Virus record (IMG/VR): IMGVR_UViG_3300004448_000116
Span: 1 to 64,000 of that record
DNA length: 64,000 nucleotides
DNA from: a virus
Reading direction: 5' to 3' (one strand)
How positions within the stretch are numbered: the first letter of the stretch is position 1; every line of letters starts with the position of its first letter. The translations under genes and the position numbers were made by a program. The notes below the pieces were generated by a model. That model ran no database searches. It had not been told where the DNA came from and saw nothing but the letters and a program-made list of their open reading frames with translations. Below, piece by piece: positions 52,324 through 61,988 of this stretch.

Positions 52324-53508
52324 TCAAGACAAATCTCGGATTGAACCATGACCTCCAAAGAAAGTTGTCCAGACTTCACCCATTGTTCGGTAAAGTCCCT
52401 CTTGTCCGAGGCGGTTAATGGCGAATGGGTCACCGGTTTCAATACCAGACTCGTAGTACTGAGTTGGTTTTGCAACACTAAAGTGAAGGTAGTCAGTGTC
52501 CAAGAAGTACATTCGGCTGATACCGTCTGCTGTGACATCCTTGGATGGAATGATTGGGACACCGTTGTAGGTAGCGACGATGAATCCGGCTTCGATACCG
52601 GGGACACCCTTGACGCCGCCCATGGTTGGGGTCACACGCTTTTCTTCCATGAACCGCTGTTGGCTCTGGAGGAGTTGTTGCAGGCGCATCAAAGTGTCAT
52701 ATCCTGTGAGGATGACCTTTGGATTGCCACCACGGACCCAAATCTTCTGGAAGATGTCGTCGATGTGGTCGAGGCTGAGAACACGCTCAGTCAGCGAAGC
52801 GTCAGTTGCGACATTGACTTCTGCGTTGGACCAAGAGTTTCCACTTCGGTCGATGCTGTAAATGTCAAGGTCAGATGCGGCGCTCACATGCGCAGTGTGA
52901 GTAGTGGAAGAGCCACCGCTCACGGTTGCGGCATATCCAGTACCGGTTGCGTCCATGGTGCTTGAAGCAGTGATTCGGTCCAAGGACTCGTAATCGTTGC
53001 CAGCAGGAGTGTCAACATCTTGCAAAAGCATCTTGTTGATTTCCTCTGCGTGGTGCTTGCCCATTTCCTCTTTGAGGACGGAGCGGATGTCACCAAGACC
53101 GTCATCCTTGTCGTTAAGGAAGATTGCAACTTCGCTCATGTCGAAGGTGTGTGCAATGGTCTTTGGCTTTGCGGCCACATGTTGGAAGACAGGCTTGGTG
53201 GTTTCTGGAAGTGTTCCATTCTCAGCAATGCCGCCACCCTTGGATGAATCAGGGCGAGCGGTCACGACACGCCATCCAGAGCGGTCCCAAGGTTTCTTGG
53301 GCAAAATGCTGAATGCGTTGAATTCTTGGTTGAGTTGGGACCACACTTTGCGTCCGTAGATTGCTTGGTAGGTACCAGCAGTCGTCGAGAGCATTGGTGC
53401 GTCAGCCTTCAGAAGTTCACTACCGGAGTATGCGTAGCCCATGTTTGAGCCTGCACCGTAGTAGTAGCGTTCCATATCGTTAATTGTTCGTAGGTAGTTT
53501 CGTGCCAT
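52324..53508 (-). CDS. Major capsid protein, HK97-type
   Basis: 394 residues with a strong ribosome-binding site (GAGGAGGAATAATAT before the ATG). It lies directly after the prohead protease, the standard order. The features fit the HK97 fold: a long helix around 140-165 (L-K-E-E-M-G-K-H-H-A-E-E-I-N-K-M-L), a beta P-domain, and the A-domain ending V-A-T-Y-N-G-V-P-I-I-P-S-K-D with a C-terminal Y-R-T-M-G-E-V-W-T strand. The first 50 residues may be an N-arm removed or rearranged on maturation. Assignment from order, length and pattern. Confidence 0.85.
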   Translation of the reverse strand: MARNYLRTINDMERYYYGAGSNMGYAYSGSELLKADAPMLSTTAGTYQAIYGRKVWSQLNQEFNAFSILPKKPWDRSGWRVVTARPDSSKGGGIAENGTLPETTKPVFQHVAAKPKTIAHTFDMSEVAIFLNDKDDGLGDIRSVLKEEMGKHHAEEINKMLLQDVDTPAGNDYESLDRITASSTMDATGTGYAATVSGGSSTTHTAHVSAASDLDIYSIDRSGNSWSNAEVNVATDASLTERVLSLDHIDDIFQKIWVRGGNPKVILTGYDTLMRLQQLLQSQQRFMEEKRVTPTMGGVKGVPGIEAGFIVATYNGVPIIPSKDVTADGISRMYFLDTDYLHFSVAKPTQYYESGIETGDPFAINRLGQEGLYRTMGEVWTTFFGGHGSIRDLS

Positions 53509-53521
53509 ATATTATTCCTCC

Positions 53522-54934
53522 TCATTCAAATGCTTTTCCCGCAAGACTGTGGACTTCGTCCCAAGACATGTTTGCGAGGTCTTCAGTTGAAGGGACATTG
53601 ATGGATGGTGCGGCGGCCGACTTGCGGATGCTTGCACCTTCGGCGGAGCCGAGGTTGTCGATGCGACTGCTCAAGGAGGCAATTGCCTTCTCGATAGAAG
53701 CAAGTGGTTGGCGTGCATCAAAATCTTGAGCACGGCGGGATTCGACTTCGTGAGTCTGTTCCTTGGCGAGTCGGTCAGCGAACACATTTCCAAGAGAGGA
53801 CTTGAGTTGCTTTTCGATGGATGCGGCCTTGTAGGCTTCGTATGCCATCTCGACTTGAGAGGAGGTGAGGTCGGCTGGGTGAAGGTAGCCCTTTGCAACA
53901 TCTGCTTTGGAGCCACTGTTCAGGGCGCTGATTGCACCGGTTGATGGGTTGCCACCTTCTTGGGCTCGTCCACGGACTTGTCCAGCGAAGTATTCAGCAC
54001 CGTCAACGGACGATGGGTTGTCGAAGCCACCAAGTTGTGCCTTCTCCAAGTTGTCGAAGTGGGAACGAGCGTTAGCAGTGTCAACACCGCCAGCCTTGAG
54101 TGTGTTCTCCATCCAGTTGAGGTAGTCAGATGAGATGACATCGCTGTATTCGGATTTTGCGGCCATGTCTTGGTCGCCACCGTACATTTTGTCTTCCTTG
54201 TCCTTGTCTTCGGACATTTCTTTGCCCTTGTCTTTGTCCTTGTCTTCGGAAGATTTGTCTTCATCTTTTTCTTCTTTCTTATCGTTCATGGCCGCAAATG
54301 GGTTGACGCCTTTTTCACCCTTTTCCATTCCATCAAGTCGCATGTTAATTCTGTCCAGTACGGACGAAAGTTCATTCATTGTTGTATCTTCTGTCATATT
54401 CGTGTCCTCCTTCAAAATTCTGAAGGTTGCTTCTGGGTTGATACCCTTTTCGCAAATCGTCACTTCGTGGAGTTCTAACTTGGAGATTTCAGTGTAATCT
54501 CCATGCTTTGAATCGGATTTGTTGACACGCTTGAAAGCCTGTCCTCCGATACTGAACCCCCGTAGGGCACCCTTGCGAATTTCATTGGCCACTTCTCGGG
54601 CCTTTTCGATGTCATCACGAAGTTTGATGACAACAAAGAGCCCGGCATCATCAACGCCGGATTTCCAAAGTCGTCCACTGCTATCAGTGTAAGAGTCGAT
54701 AACCGACCCGACTTGGATGTTGGAATGTGCGAGTTGCACATTGCGGAAGTCTTCTGCTTTCATGAATCCACCAAATGCATCCTTTAGTGCATTGCGGGTG
54801 ATGAGGTCGCCTTGCTTGTCGACCATTTCGACGGAAGCATATCCTGCGACGACAAGGTCCTGACCACTCTTCAGAATAGAAATACTACCTTCTTGGGAGA
54901 AGGGAGTGGTTCTGAGGGAAGTCGCCATGACCAT
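53522..54934 (-). CDS. Prohead protease fused to scaffold
   Basis: 470 residues. ATG 54934 suits a leaderless transcript from the TATA box at 54954-54966, and ATG 54928 with GGGG upstream is the alternative. Residues 15-180 are a U35-type prohead protease: H70 in Q-L-A-H-S-N and S128 in R-G-F-S-I-G are the likely His and Ser of the active site. A Lys/Asp/Glu linker follows (repeated E-D-K-D-K-D, about 215-265), then a helical scaffold. The C-terminus I-N-V-P ... N-M-S-W-D-E-V-H-S-L-A-G-K-A is shared with the protein at 61222-61599. It would guide capsid assembly and then cut itself away. Confidence 0.85.
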   Translation of the reverse strand: MVMATSLRTTPFSQEGSISILKSGQDLVVAGYASVEMVDKQGDLITRNALKDAFGGFMKAEDFRNVQLAHSNIQVGSVIDSYTDSSGRLWKSGVDDAGLFVVIKLRDDIEKAREVANEIRKGALRGFSIGGQAFKRVNKSDSKHGDYTEISKLELHEVTICEKGINPEATFRILKEDTNMTEDTTMNELSSVLDRINMRLDGMEKGEKGVNPFAAMNDKKEEKDEDKSSEDKDKDKGKEMSEDKDKEDKMYGGDQDMAAKSEYSDVISSDYLNWMENTLKAGGVDTANARSHFDNLEKAQLGGFDNPSSVDGAEYFAGQVRGRAQEGGNPSTGAISALNSGSKADVAKGYLHPADLTSSQVEMAYEAYKAASIEKQLKSSLGNVFADRLAKEQTHEVESRRAQDFDARQPLASIEKAIASLSSRIDNLGSAEGASIRKSAAAPSINVPSTEDLANMSWDEVHSLAGKAFE

Positions 54935-54953
54935 TACCCCACGATACGACGGT

Positions 54954-54966
54954 CATATTATATTAA
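54954..54966 (-). promoter_or_regulatory. TATA promoter for the protease/capsid operon
   Basis: Read leftwards the sequence is TTAATATAATATG, preceded by CCTCT. It overlaps the stop codon of the 1963-residue gene. The TATA centre is about 26 bases from ATG 54934 and 32 from ATG 54928, the right distance for transcription to start at or just before the protease gene. A separate strong promoter for capsid genes is expected. Confidence 0.6.
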
Positions 54967-57900
54967 GAGGTATGATACACGGCTTTGTCCTCTGTGAGTT
55001 CTAAATCAGAACTCAGTGCGCTGTTTTTATCAACTTCTTTTTTGTCTTCGGCCTCGTCTTTCTTGTCCCTTTCAATATCACGCACATCGTAGTCAGGCAT
55101 GGTGTTGCTATCGTCAAGGTTTGTGGGGCCGCCGGGTGATTGCAGGCCAGAGCCATAATCAAAAGCGAGTCCCTTTGCTCCAGAGTTATCCCCGCTTACG
55201 GCACCTGCACTGCTCTTGGCAAGCAAACGCATAGCAACTTCAAGTCCCTTAGCCATGACTGCTTTCTTTTTCCAGTCCGTGTCCTTGACCTTCTTAGGTT
55301 CAATGAGTGGTTCGGCATCATCTTCGGATTCGTGCACCTGTGCCTTTTCTTCGATTTCCATGTTGGCCTTCAACAAGATGCCAACAATTGGTGACCAGAA
55401 TGGGCGTTGGCTTTCTGAAAGCCGAATCAGATAACCGTTATCACTGCGTGGCGTGTGGACTGCCCAGCCTACTTGTGTTTGCGTAGCCTTGTACAAAACA
55501 GAACCCTCATTCATTTCAATACGAACAAGGTGGCCCTTTCTAAAAATTTCAACTCCGTGTTGGTATGGTTCAGCCTTAGCAAGAATTCCAAGGGAGTCAC
55601 TGCTGACGAGGGGGTCGCCTTCCGCTTCACCTTCGATTTTAGATGCATGTACCGTGTACAACTTCTGCTGTTCAGACGCCTGAGTTTCGGTCACATTGGT
55701 GACATCGACCTTCACCAAGTCACCGACATTGTACTTGTCTTCACTTTCAAAAGCCGCTCCAACATCCATGTAATCTTCATCTTCGTACTTGACTCTGCGG
55801 TCACCCAAGTCTTCACCGTGTGCAACAGGTCCGGTTCCAAGTCGGTATGTGTAAGGCCCGTCACCTCGGCGGTCAAGGACCATGAGCACAACTTCTGTGC
55901 CGCTTTGCAACATAACCCACTTTGGGTGACGAGGCTCTCCTTTCATGTAAGCCGACTGAGCGTCACGCATGAGAATGCGGTCAGTATCGAGAGCCTTGAC
56001 CGCAGAAGCAAGACCGTCGTCGTCAGTGAGTTTTGTGTCAGATGCACTGGGCACATGCACCATCTCATAACTTTCCATGGCACCACGAAGAATCTTGATG
56101 CGCTCTTGAACCACCATTTCGTAGGCTTTTTCATCGTCGTATTCAACAACATCGAAGATATGCAATACATCCTTGCCACGGATGACATCAACGATGTACT
56201 GCTTATCACTGACTTTTTTGAAAGCATCTTTCTCTTCATCAGAAAGAGTAGCCTTAGAGAAAATTTTGCCCTCTTTGTGACCAACGAAAAACCGCTCGCC
56301 TTCTGGGAATGCACTTACAATCCAGTCGCCAGTGAACCCACGAAGATGTTCCAAATCACTCAGTTCAAAAATACGATGCATAGGTTGCAAAGATGGAACG
56401 CCCTCTGGCATGTCCTTCCTGATGACATCAGGATTTGTGAGCGAGGCAAGAAGCGAAGGGCCGTCCATCTTATTGTGCTCTGTACCCTGACCGCTATATA
56501 TTGTTCGGTTTGCAGAATTAGGTAGCATAGAATGAGGCATGCTGTCCAGAGTGTGAGCACCCTTGTGCGCTGGACCGAATGCAGAATGATGTTCTGGTGG
56601 AGCAAGGGCCAGCACTGAGGGCAGTGTCGGAGTAATCAATTGCATCTTTTCTGGCTTATCCTTCTTGTACGCTGTCATTTCTCCTGTGGTATGGTCGATG
56701 TGAAGACCAAGTGGTACGGTGTGGTTGCGGCTACCCTCATGGTATCTGAGCGAAGGAGAACTGTAAATGGCCATGGCGGCATTTGTGTCATGGCTACCAA
56801 GGGCACCTATCTGTTGTAATTCTAACGCATGGTCTTCTCGCATACTGTGAGTCTTTCGCTCGTGTTGTTCATCAACTGGTCGAGAAACAAAACCAGAAAG
56901 TGTCGAAAGCAAACCGAGGATGTGCTGGTCGTGTTTTGTGACTTGGTCCGGTTTTTTGTACCGTTTAGGTACCTGCAACTCTGGCTCGCCTGCTTTTCTG
57001 CGGCGTTTGTTCTCTGTTTCAAAATATGTTGGAGAAAGTTGATGTGCGGAGGAATGGAGGGGGTGATGTGACAAAAAATTGTCTTTCATTGCGGGTCTGT
57101 TTTTTGTCAGGTTCTCAAATTGTGTCAAAGTCTGCATAATCTTGCGTCGACGGTTGAACCTATCCGTCCAACCTTTGTCCTGTGCGTGCAGAGGATGGAT
57201 GTTCGTGCCCTTAATATGCGAAGGCTTCGCTTCCTTTCCACGGGACTTGCGCCTTTTTGCCCCTGTAAGCAACAGGTTTTCCAAAGGTACATTGTCAGCA
57301 GACTTGGTATTTCCCATCGGATGTCTATCGACGATTTTGTCACCGATTTTCCTAAAACTCATTTCATCTTTCAGATAAGTCGGCAGACTGTCACCGAACT
57401 TTTGACCGTACACTTCATCCGACATTCCGCCCATCCTGCGAATAATTTCTTCCGAAGGGACGACCATGAATTCCCTACCTATTTTGTCTTCGGCCTTGTT
57501 TTTCGCCATGAGTTGCCGTTTGACTTCTATGGCGTGCTCGATGACCCCTTTGTCAACATTGTTCTCCACGACCTCGTTCCCGTCCTCATCCTCAACCAGT
57601 TCTGTCAAATCCAATTTTCTAAGCCACTCGGCATCTGTCAGACCACTGGGGTTAAGTTTGTACGGGTTCGTTTCCAACATATTGACAAGCATATTTTCGT
57701 GCGATACGCCCTCACCCGGATTTTCTTCTTCTACTTGCCCAACAACGGGCATCATAGCCCCGATTTTATGACTTCCATGTGGAGCAACATTGAGGAAGGT
57801 ATTCCCTTGCATCATCAGCCAAGCGACCGCTGTGTCAGGCCGTGGGTTTCCAAATTCATCCTTGAACATTTCAAAGGGGTCAAAGCCTTGCTCAAGACAT

Positions 57901-60854
57901 TTCTGCAAGACTAACATAGCCGCTTGTTCAATAGCCTCAATGTGACTATTGACTGTTTCTTGAAATTTACCTTCACTGTCCAGATGCCGATAACGAGGGT
58001 TTGGGATTTCTTTACCTTCCCTGTCCAGATGAGGAGCAATTTCATCATCAGTCACAACATTGAGTTCGTTCTCAATATCGAGCAAATCTTGCTCATGATG
58101 GTGTTTTTCCATTTTCAATCTGTCTATTTCTTCAACCTGTACAGCATCTGGACTGTCCAAGCGCAGGAGTTTTTGCAAATCGTCGTTGACTTGATGGAGT
58201 TCCATAGAGATGTAATCATGGTTGTGATGGAGTTGTTCAAGTCTTCCATCTTCATCTTCATCTTCATCGGGCAATTGAACCGTTTCATCTGAACTCTCAG
58301 GCAGTTCCCCTGATTGTCGTGCCTCAAGATAACGCTTGAGGCCAGCGAGGTCCCCTTCAACAAGTGACCCGCCTCCGTGAATCTCATCATGGCGTTGTCT
58401 TGCCAATTGTTTTTGCGTTTGAAGGGTCTGCAAACCTTGTTCGACATTGCGAACCGTTGCCTCGGGAATAAGAGGGTTTGCCTTTACTTGTGCCAGAGAA
58501 CTGAGGTACTGTTGAAGCAACTCTTCTTTCTCAAAAACGAACTCAGGGGCACTAAAAGAAGGCGGAATCGCTCCTTGTTTTCTGCGCTCTCTGTGCAACG
58601 CCCGCTCAAATTCTATTCTTGGCCCAGCCCCGAATTGAGCGTCGGGTACATCAAGCGGTATCTTTCGAGCATCGTGGGCTCTGACTCCTTGGGGATGCGT
58701 GGAAGGTAATCTTGCTCCTATCATTGCGGCTATCTTGTTGTGAGGCAGTGCCCTTTGTCCTTCCTTGAACGCAGAAGTTGATGTTTCAATGGCATTATTA
58801 CCGGTACCCAAGAAGGCATTGTACGGAGCATGTACGGGTGCCTTTGTTGTATCGAATTGTTTGTCTTTGATTCTTTTTGCTGTACCGGTGTCACCCGCCG
58901 ACATGGCCGAATGGTATTGAGTGTATGCTTCATTTACTTGTCTTCCTGCAAAGGTGTTGAGGTCACGAGTAATGTGCCTATTGCCAAACCCTTTCCAATA
59001 CACGGGTCCTCGCCCAATACCCATGTGCATTGACTCATCAGGTGGAAAGACAAAATTGACAGGGCCGTGTTCTGAATCTCTGGTAAATTCACCACGGAGG
59101 TCAGGTACACTATATCCGGGGCGCATGCTGTTCAATTTAACATGAGAGTACCCCGGCAAAGTATCACCTACTGTATCTTCATACATAGGCCCCATCAAGG
59201 GGCGAATATCCATTTCGTGCGCCCCTTGTTGATGTGAAGAAAAATGAGTTGACCTTTCGCCCTCAACCAAATTAGTTGTGTGCTCGATGTGTTTTCTGGT
59301 TTCGTGAGCCTTGCCCATACCACCTGTCCGCATGTGCGCTTTTGACCAATGATGGCTTAGTGATTCAGGCTCATTCATTGTGTACTCTTCTGGGTGCGCA
59401 CCTTCACCTTCGTGCGCAACATAAGGCTGAGAGTGGAAAGCAACAGCATTTCTTGCACCGTGGTCCTTTCTATTTTTACTCATTTCTTCTTCAAACCTAA
59501 GCAGGTATTGTTTGATTTCATCTGGAGCCCAGTCCACTGAATTAGGATTCCACAGTTCCCCGTACAAGGGGTGCTCTCCCTGCTCATAGAACCTGTAAGA
59601 ATCGCCTCTCCTCTGAGTTGAGTCAGGGTCAATACCTGCCGCCAAGAGCAAATCGTTCTTTGAAAAACGGTCCTCGGGCGTACTATTTGCTGTATTTCTT
59701 CGGCGTAATCGACCGCCGCTCGGAAGGAAATATCCATGTTCATGTGGTTGTTTCATGTTGCCCCTTTCAGAATTGTAATCAAGAATGCGTTGAAACAAAT
59801 CAGGTGCGTTCTGTTTGAATGTATTCTTAAATTGTACATTATCGTACTTGTAAGGCGGGTCTTTGAGCAATCTGGCAAGGACTGGGTTGGCGGCATAATT
59901 TGGGTGCCCTGTCCAGTGCTGGGCAATAGAAGAATAACGCTGTAAAAAATTACGCTTGGCTCGGGGTATGGAGTAATTCTCCAAACCCGGTATGGTTTGG
60001 TGCTCAGGGCTGTCCATATCATTCTCGGCCATGTGCTGATACACTTGTACACGCTGTGCAGGCGTAAGCCATTCCATTCCGTACAAGTAGTCCTCTTCAC
60101 CCATACCTATGCGTCTTCCGCTCTCTTCGTCAATCTCGTCGCTTTGCCAACTTTTGACAGCCTCGTCCATGTGTATTCGGCGTAGGAATTTTTCAAATTC
60201 TGCACCGTTAGGGCCATTCAGTCTATCGAGGATTTTTGGATTTCTTTCTATTTGTGGTTTGAGAAAATTGTAGTAATGACGCTCATACAAATCGTGATTG
60301 CTTTGATTTTGCGGCAACGCACCTAAGCCATCAGGTTTTGTAATGTGGTCACTTAACAGATGCTCCTTTTCCCAAGCGTACTCTTTCTCTTTGTGCTTTT
60401 TGGAAACACCATCTGTGAAAAAGGATTCAAGCAAACGAACCCACATAGGTGCCATACTGAATTTTTCGCCGTCTGATTTAATTCCGCTATGGGTTTCATG
60501 CAAGGGGTCGAAATCAAGCGGCGACACATCTGGAAAGTGCTCTGCGCCCGTACCACGAAGTTCTTCCTGACGCTCAGGTGTAAGTTCGTTGAATTTTTGA
60601 ATACGGTTTTTAGGCCAATGACTGCCTCTATGGACAGAGTCTTCCAATTTCTGTACTCGTTGTTCTTGTGGATATTGGGTCGGCAGTGATGACTGATACA
60701 GGCCGGGAGCGTCGGCAGAAGTTAAGGGCGGTACCGGTGCATTTCGATTTTCCTCATCTTGATACAGGGACATTGCCCTGTTAGGGTCAACTCCCAACGC
60801 AGAGGCTTGGTTAGCCTCATCTTCTGCGTCTTTCAGCAGAATATCTTCGGACAA
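54963..60854 (-). CDS. Large head protein (1963 aa) with an inactive ligase-like domain
   Basis: Begins at TTG 60854, eight in-frame bases after GGCGGTGAG and just past the previous stop. Residues 1-1450 are charged, His-rich, and mixed helical and disordered, with coil near 820-1000. Residues about 1505-1750 resemble an ATP-dependent DNA ligase core: F1516-P-E-G-E-R sits where motif I K-x-D-G-x-R should be, L1564-H-I-F-D-V matches motif III, D1625-R-I-L-M-R matches E-G-x-x-x-K, K1645-W-V-M-L-Q matches W-L-K-L-K, and an OB-like stretch follows. Every catalytic lysine is replaced. The last 200 residues are linker-like. Position between portal and protease argues for an internal head or DNA-contact role. 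Confidence 0.7.
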   Translation of the reverse strand: MSEDILLKDAEDEANQASALGVDPNRAMSLYQDEENRNAPVPPLTSADAPGLYQSSLPTQYPQEQRVQKLEDSVHRGSHWPKNRIQKFNELTPERQEELRGTGAEHFPDVSPLDFDPLHETHSGIKSDGEKFSMAPMWVRLLESFFTDGVSKKHKEKEYAWEKEHLLSDHITKPDGLGALPQNQSNHDLYERHYYNFLKPQIERNPKILDRLNGPNGAEFEKFLRRIHMDEAVKSWQSDEIDEESGRRIGMGEEDYLYGMEWLTPAQRVQVYQHMAENDMDSPEHQTIPGLENYSIPRAKRNFLQRYSSIAQHWTGHPNYAANPVLARLLKDPPYKYDNVQFKNTFKQNAPDLFQRILDYNSERGNMKQPHEHGYFLPSGGRLRRRNTANSTPEDRFSKNDLLLAAGIDPDSTQRRGDSYRFYEQGEHPLYGELWNPNSVDWAPDEIKQYLLRFEEEMSKNRKDHGARNAVAFHSQPYVAHEGEGAHPEEYTMNEPESLSHHWSKAHMRTGGMGKAHETRKHIEHTTNLVEGERSTHFSSHQQGAHEMDIRPLMGPMYEDTVGDTLPGYSHVKLNSMRPGYSVPDLRGEFTRDSEHGPVNFVFPPDESMHMGIGRGPVYWKGFGNRHITRDLNTFAGRQVNEAYTQYHSAMSAGDTGTAKRIKDKQFDTTKAPVHAPYNAFLGTGNNAIETSTSAFKEGQRALPHNKIAAMIGARLPSTHPQGVRAHDARKIPLDVPDAQFGAGPRIEFERALHRERRKQGAIPPSFSAPEFVFEKEELLQQYLSSLAQVKANPLIPEATVRNVEQGLQTLQTQKQLARQRHDEIHGGGSLVEGDLAGLKRYLEARQSGELPESSDETVQLPDEDEDEDGRLEQLHHNHDYISMELHQVNDDLQKLLRLDSPDAVQVEEIDRLKMEKHHHEQDLLDIENELNVVTDDEIAPHLDREGKEIPNPRYRHLDSEGKFQETVNSHIEAIEQAAMLVLQKCLEQGFDPFEMFKDEFGNPRPDTAVAWLMMQGNTFLNVAPHGSHKIGAMMPVVGQVEEENPGEGVSHENMLVNMLETNPYKLNPSGLTDAEWLRKLDLTELVEDEDGNEVVENNVDKGVIEHAIEVKRQLMAKNKAEDKIGREFMVVPSEEIIRRMGGMSDEVYGQKFGDSLPTYLKDEMSFRKIGDKIVDRHPMGNTKSADNVPLENLLLTGAKRRKSRGKEAKPSHIKGTNIHPLHAQDKGWTDRFNRRRKIMQTLTQFENLTKNRPAMKDNFLSHHPLHSSAHQLSPTYFETENKRRRKAGEPELQVPKRYKKPDQVTKHDQHILGLLSTLSGFVSRPVDEQHERKTHSMREDHALELQQIGALGSHDTNAAMAIYSSPSLRYHEGSRNHTVPLGLHIDHTTGEMTAYKKDKPEKMQLITPTLPSVLALAPPEHHSAFGPAHKGAHTLDSMPHSMLPNSANRTIYSGQGTEHNKMDGPSLLASLTNPDVIRKDMPEGVPSLQPMHRIFELSDLEHLRGFTGDWIVSAFPEGERFFVGHKEGKIFSKATLSDEEKDAFKKVSDKQYIVDVIRGKDVLHIFDVVEYDDEKAYEMVVQERIKILRGAMESYEMVHVPSASDTKLTDDDGLASAVKALDTDRILMRDAQSAYMKGEPRHPKWVMLQSGTEVVLMVLDRRGDGPYTYRLGTGPVAHGEDLGDRRVKYEDEDYMDVGAAFESEDKYNVGDLVKVDVTNVTETQASEQQKLYTVHASKIEGEAEGDPLVSSDSLGILAKAEPYQHGVEIFRKGHLVRIEMNEGSVLYKATQTQVGWAVHTPRSDNGYLIRLSESQRPFWSPIVGILLKANMEIEEKAQVHESEDDAEPLIEPKKVKDTDWKKKAVMAKGLEVAMRLLAKSSAGAVSGDNSGAKGLAFDYGSGLQSPGGPTNLDDSNTMPDYDVRDIERDKKDEAEDKKEVDKNSALSSDLELTEDKAVYHTS

Positions 60855-60866
60855 ACGCTCACCGCC

Positions 60867-61217
60867 TCAATAGCGGTCGTTTGCTTTCTTGTCGCCGCCG
60901 TCGGTCAAGTGCCCTGCGAGCGTTGAGATAGCAGTAGGGTAGTAAGGATTCTTGTCGAGAACATTTGATTTCTCAGAGATAGCGCCCTTGTTGGCAATGT
61001 CTTCGACGGAAATAGTGCGTTGGTTGGTGCTGAAATACTGATTTTGTACACCTGTGTCGCCACCAACTTGAGTATGGAACTGCACATCGTTAAGGTCAGT
61101 TCCTTCTTTCTGTGAGAAAGGAACGCCTTGTTCTTTCAACAAACGCTCTTCAACAACCTTAGCGGCTTTGAGAAGTTGGTCAACTTTGGGGTCACGAGGT
61201 TCGTATCTTGGTCGCAT
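60867..61217 (-). CDS. Small head protein (116 aa)
   Basis: Start set at ATG 61217 because GGAGTGA lies four bases upstream and the upstream gene stops five bases before it. Longer in-frame versions run through the neighbouring gene and are rejected. The N-terminal part is helical (V-D-Q-L-L-K-A-A-K-V-V-E-E-R-L-L-K). The rest is polar, with Y-Y-P-T-A-I-S-T-L-A-G-H-L near the end. Unknown function. It is one of three small genes between portal and the 1963-residue protein. Confidence 0.55.
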   Translation of the reverse strand: MRPRYEPRDPKVDQLLKAAKVVEERLLKEQGVPFSQKEGTDLNDVQFHTQVGGDTGVQNQYFSTNQRTISVEDIANKGAISEKSNVLDKNPYYPTAISTLAGHLTDGGDKKANDRY

Positions 61218-61221
61218 GTTA

Positions 61222-61599
61222 TCACTCCATTCCTGTTCTGTTGCCGATTGCGCCTTTGCTTTTGGCATCGGACGCAAGTTGGTGAATATCTCCCCAGTCC
61301 ATTTCATGGAACTCTCGGTTTGATTCTGGCATGTTAATGCCGTCGATGACTGGGTCAGACTTGAGCAAATCGCTGTGTGAATCTCCTCGGAACAAGTCAG
61401 GCATGACATCGGCAGGCATTGCGCTTCGTCGTGACACAAATCCTGCTTTCTTCAATAGAGCCGCAGGGTCTTGCATTAGACCCTTAAGCACTTGATTTTC
61501 TGCTTTCAAAACCTGCAAGTTGCTGTCCATAGTTTCCATTTTAGAAATTAGTGCAGACATCAACTTCTCGGCGACATTTTCCTCTCCTTGGTCGCTCAT
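61222..61599 (-). CDS. Small coiled-coil head protein with scaffold-like C-terminal tail (125 aa)
   Basis: Residues 8-50 form a coiled coil (L-I-S-K-M-E-T-M-D-S-N-L-Q-V-L-K-A-E-N). The tail reads I-N-M-P ... E-M-D-W-G-D-I-H-Q-L-A-S-D-A, matching the C-terminus of the protease/scaffold protein (I-N-V-P ... N-M-S-W-D-E-V-H-S-L-A-G-K-A) with the same order and near-identical spacing. In scaffold proteins the C-terminus binds the capsid shell, so this small protein may dock on the same site. Confidence 0.6.
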   Translation of the reverse strand: MSDQGEENVAEKLMSALISKMETMDSNLQVLKAENQVLKGLMQDPAALLKKAGFVSRRSAMPADVMPDLFRGDSHSDLLKSDPVIDGINMPESNREFHEMDWGDIHQLASDAKSKGAIGNRTGME

Positions 61600-61608
61600 T
61601 CAAATCCC

Positions 61609-61959
61609 TCACAGTGTACGGTTGTTGCGTCGTTGCATGATTGGGCCACGACGAGTTGTTCGGACAGTTCCGGGCAACACACGAGTTGTTGCTTCGTGAA
61701 CGGTTTGAGTGCTGTTGAACTTCTGCACCGGGACTCCGCCCACATAGATGTCGTTGATGCCTTGAGGAATGGTGCTGTTGTCTGACTTGGTAATAGCGGA
61801 GTGCACATCGTTTGAAAGGTATTCTGCATACTTCATCACTTCGGTGATGTGAGTTCCTGCATTGTACGAATCTTGTTCTTCAAGTGCTTTGTAAAAAGCG
61901 TCAACATGACCTCGCAATTTGCGAGCCATTGGGTCCAATTTCTTTAGGTCCATGTCCAT
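61609..61959 (-). CDS. Small head protein downstream of portal (116 aa)
   Basis: ATG 61959 is preferred because GGGAG lies seven bases upstream. A TTG at 61992 overlapping the portal stop would add 11 residues. The N-terminal 60 residues are helical (P-M-A-R-K-L-R-G-H-V-D-A-F-Y-K-A-L-E-E). The C-terminus is basic (R-T-T-R-R-G-P-I-M-Q-R-R-N-N-R). It may contact DNA or portal. No family recognised. Confidence 0.55.
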   Translation of the reverse strand: MDMDLKKLDPMARKLRGHVDAFYKALEEQDSYNAGTHITEVMKYAEYLSNDVHSAITKSDNSTIPQGINDIYVGGVPVQKFNSTQTVHEATTRVLPGTVRTTRRGPIMQRRNNRTL

Positions 61960-61988
61960 GCGATTACTCCCTTTGCCTTTAAGTTTGC

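Noticed and set aside
55455-56525. 356-codon open frame on the + strand
   Set aside because: Lies wholly antisense to the 1963-residue head protein. It has no ribosome-binding site, its translation is low-complexity Phe/Val/Ser-rich, and it is a shadow of the real gene.
57120-57914. 264-codon open frame on the + strand
   Set aside because: Antisense to the same head gene, no start signal, and no protein-like features beyond those forced by the other strand.
60867-61439. 190-codon version of the small head gene
   Set aside because: The first 74 codons overlap the neighbouring gene in another frame and look random. ATG 61217 has a good ribosome-binding site.
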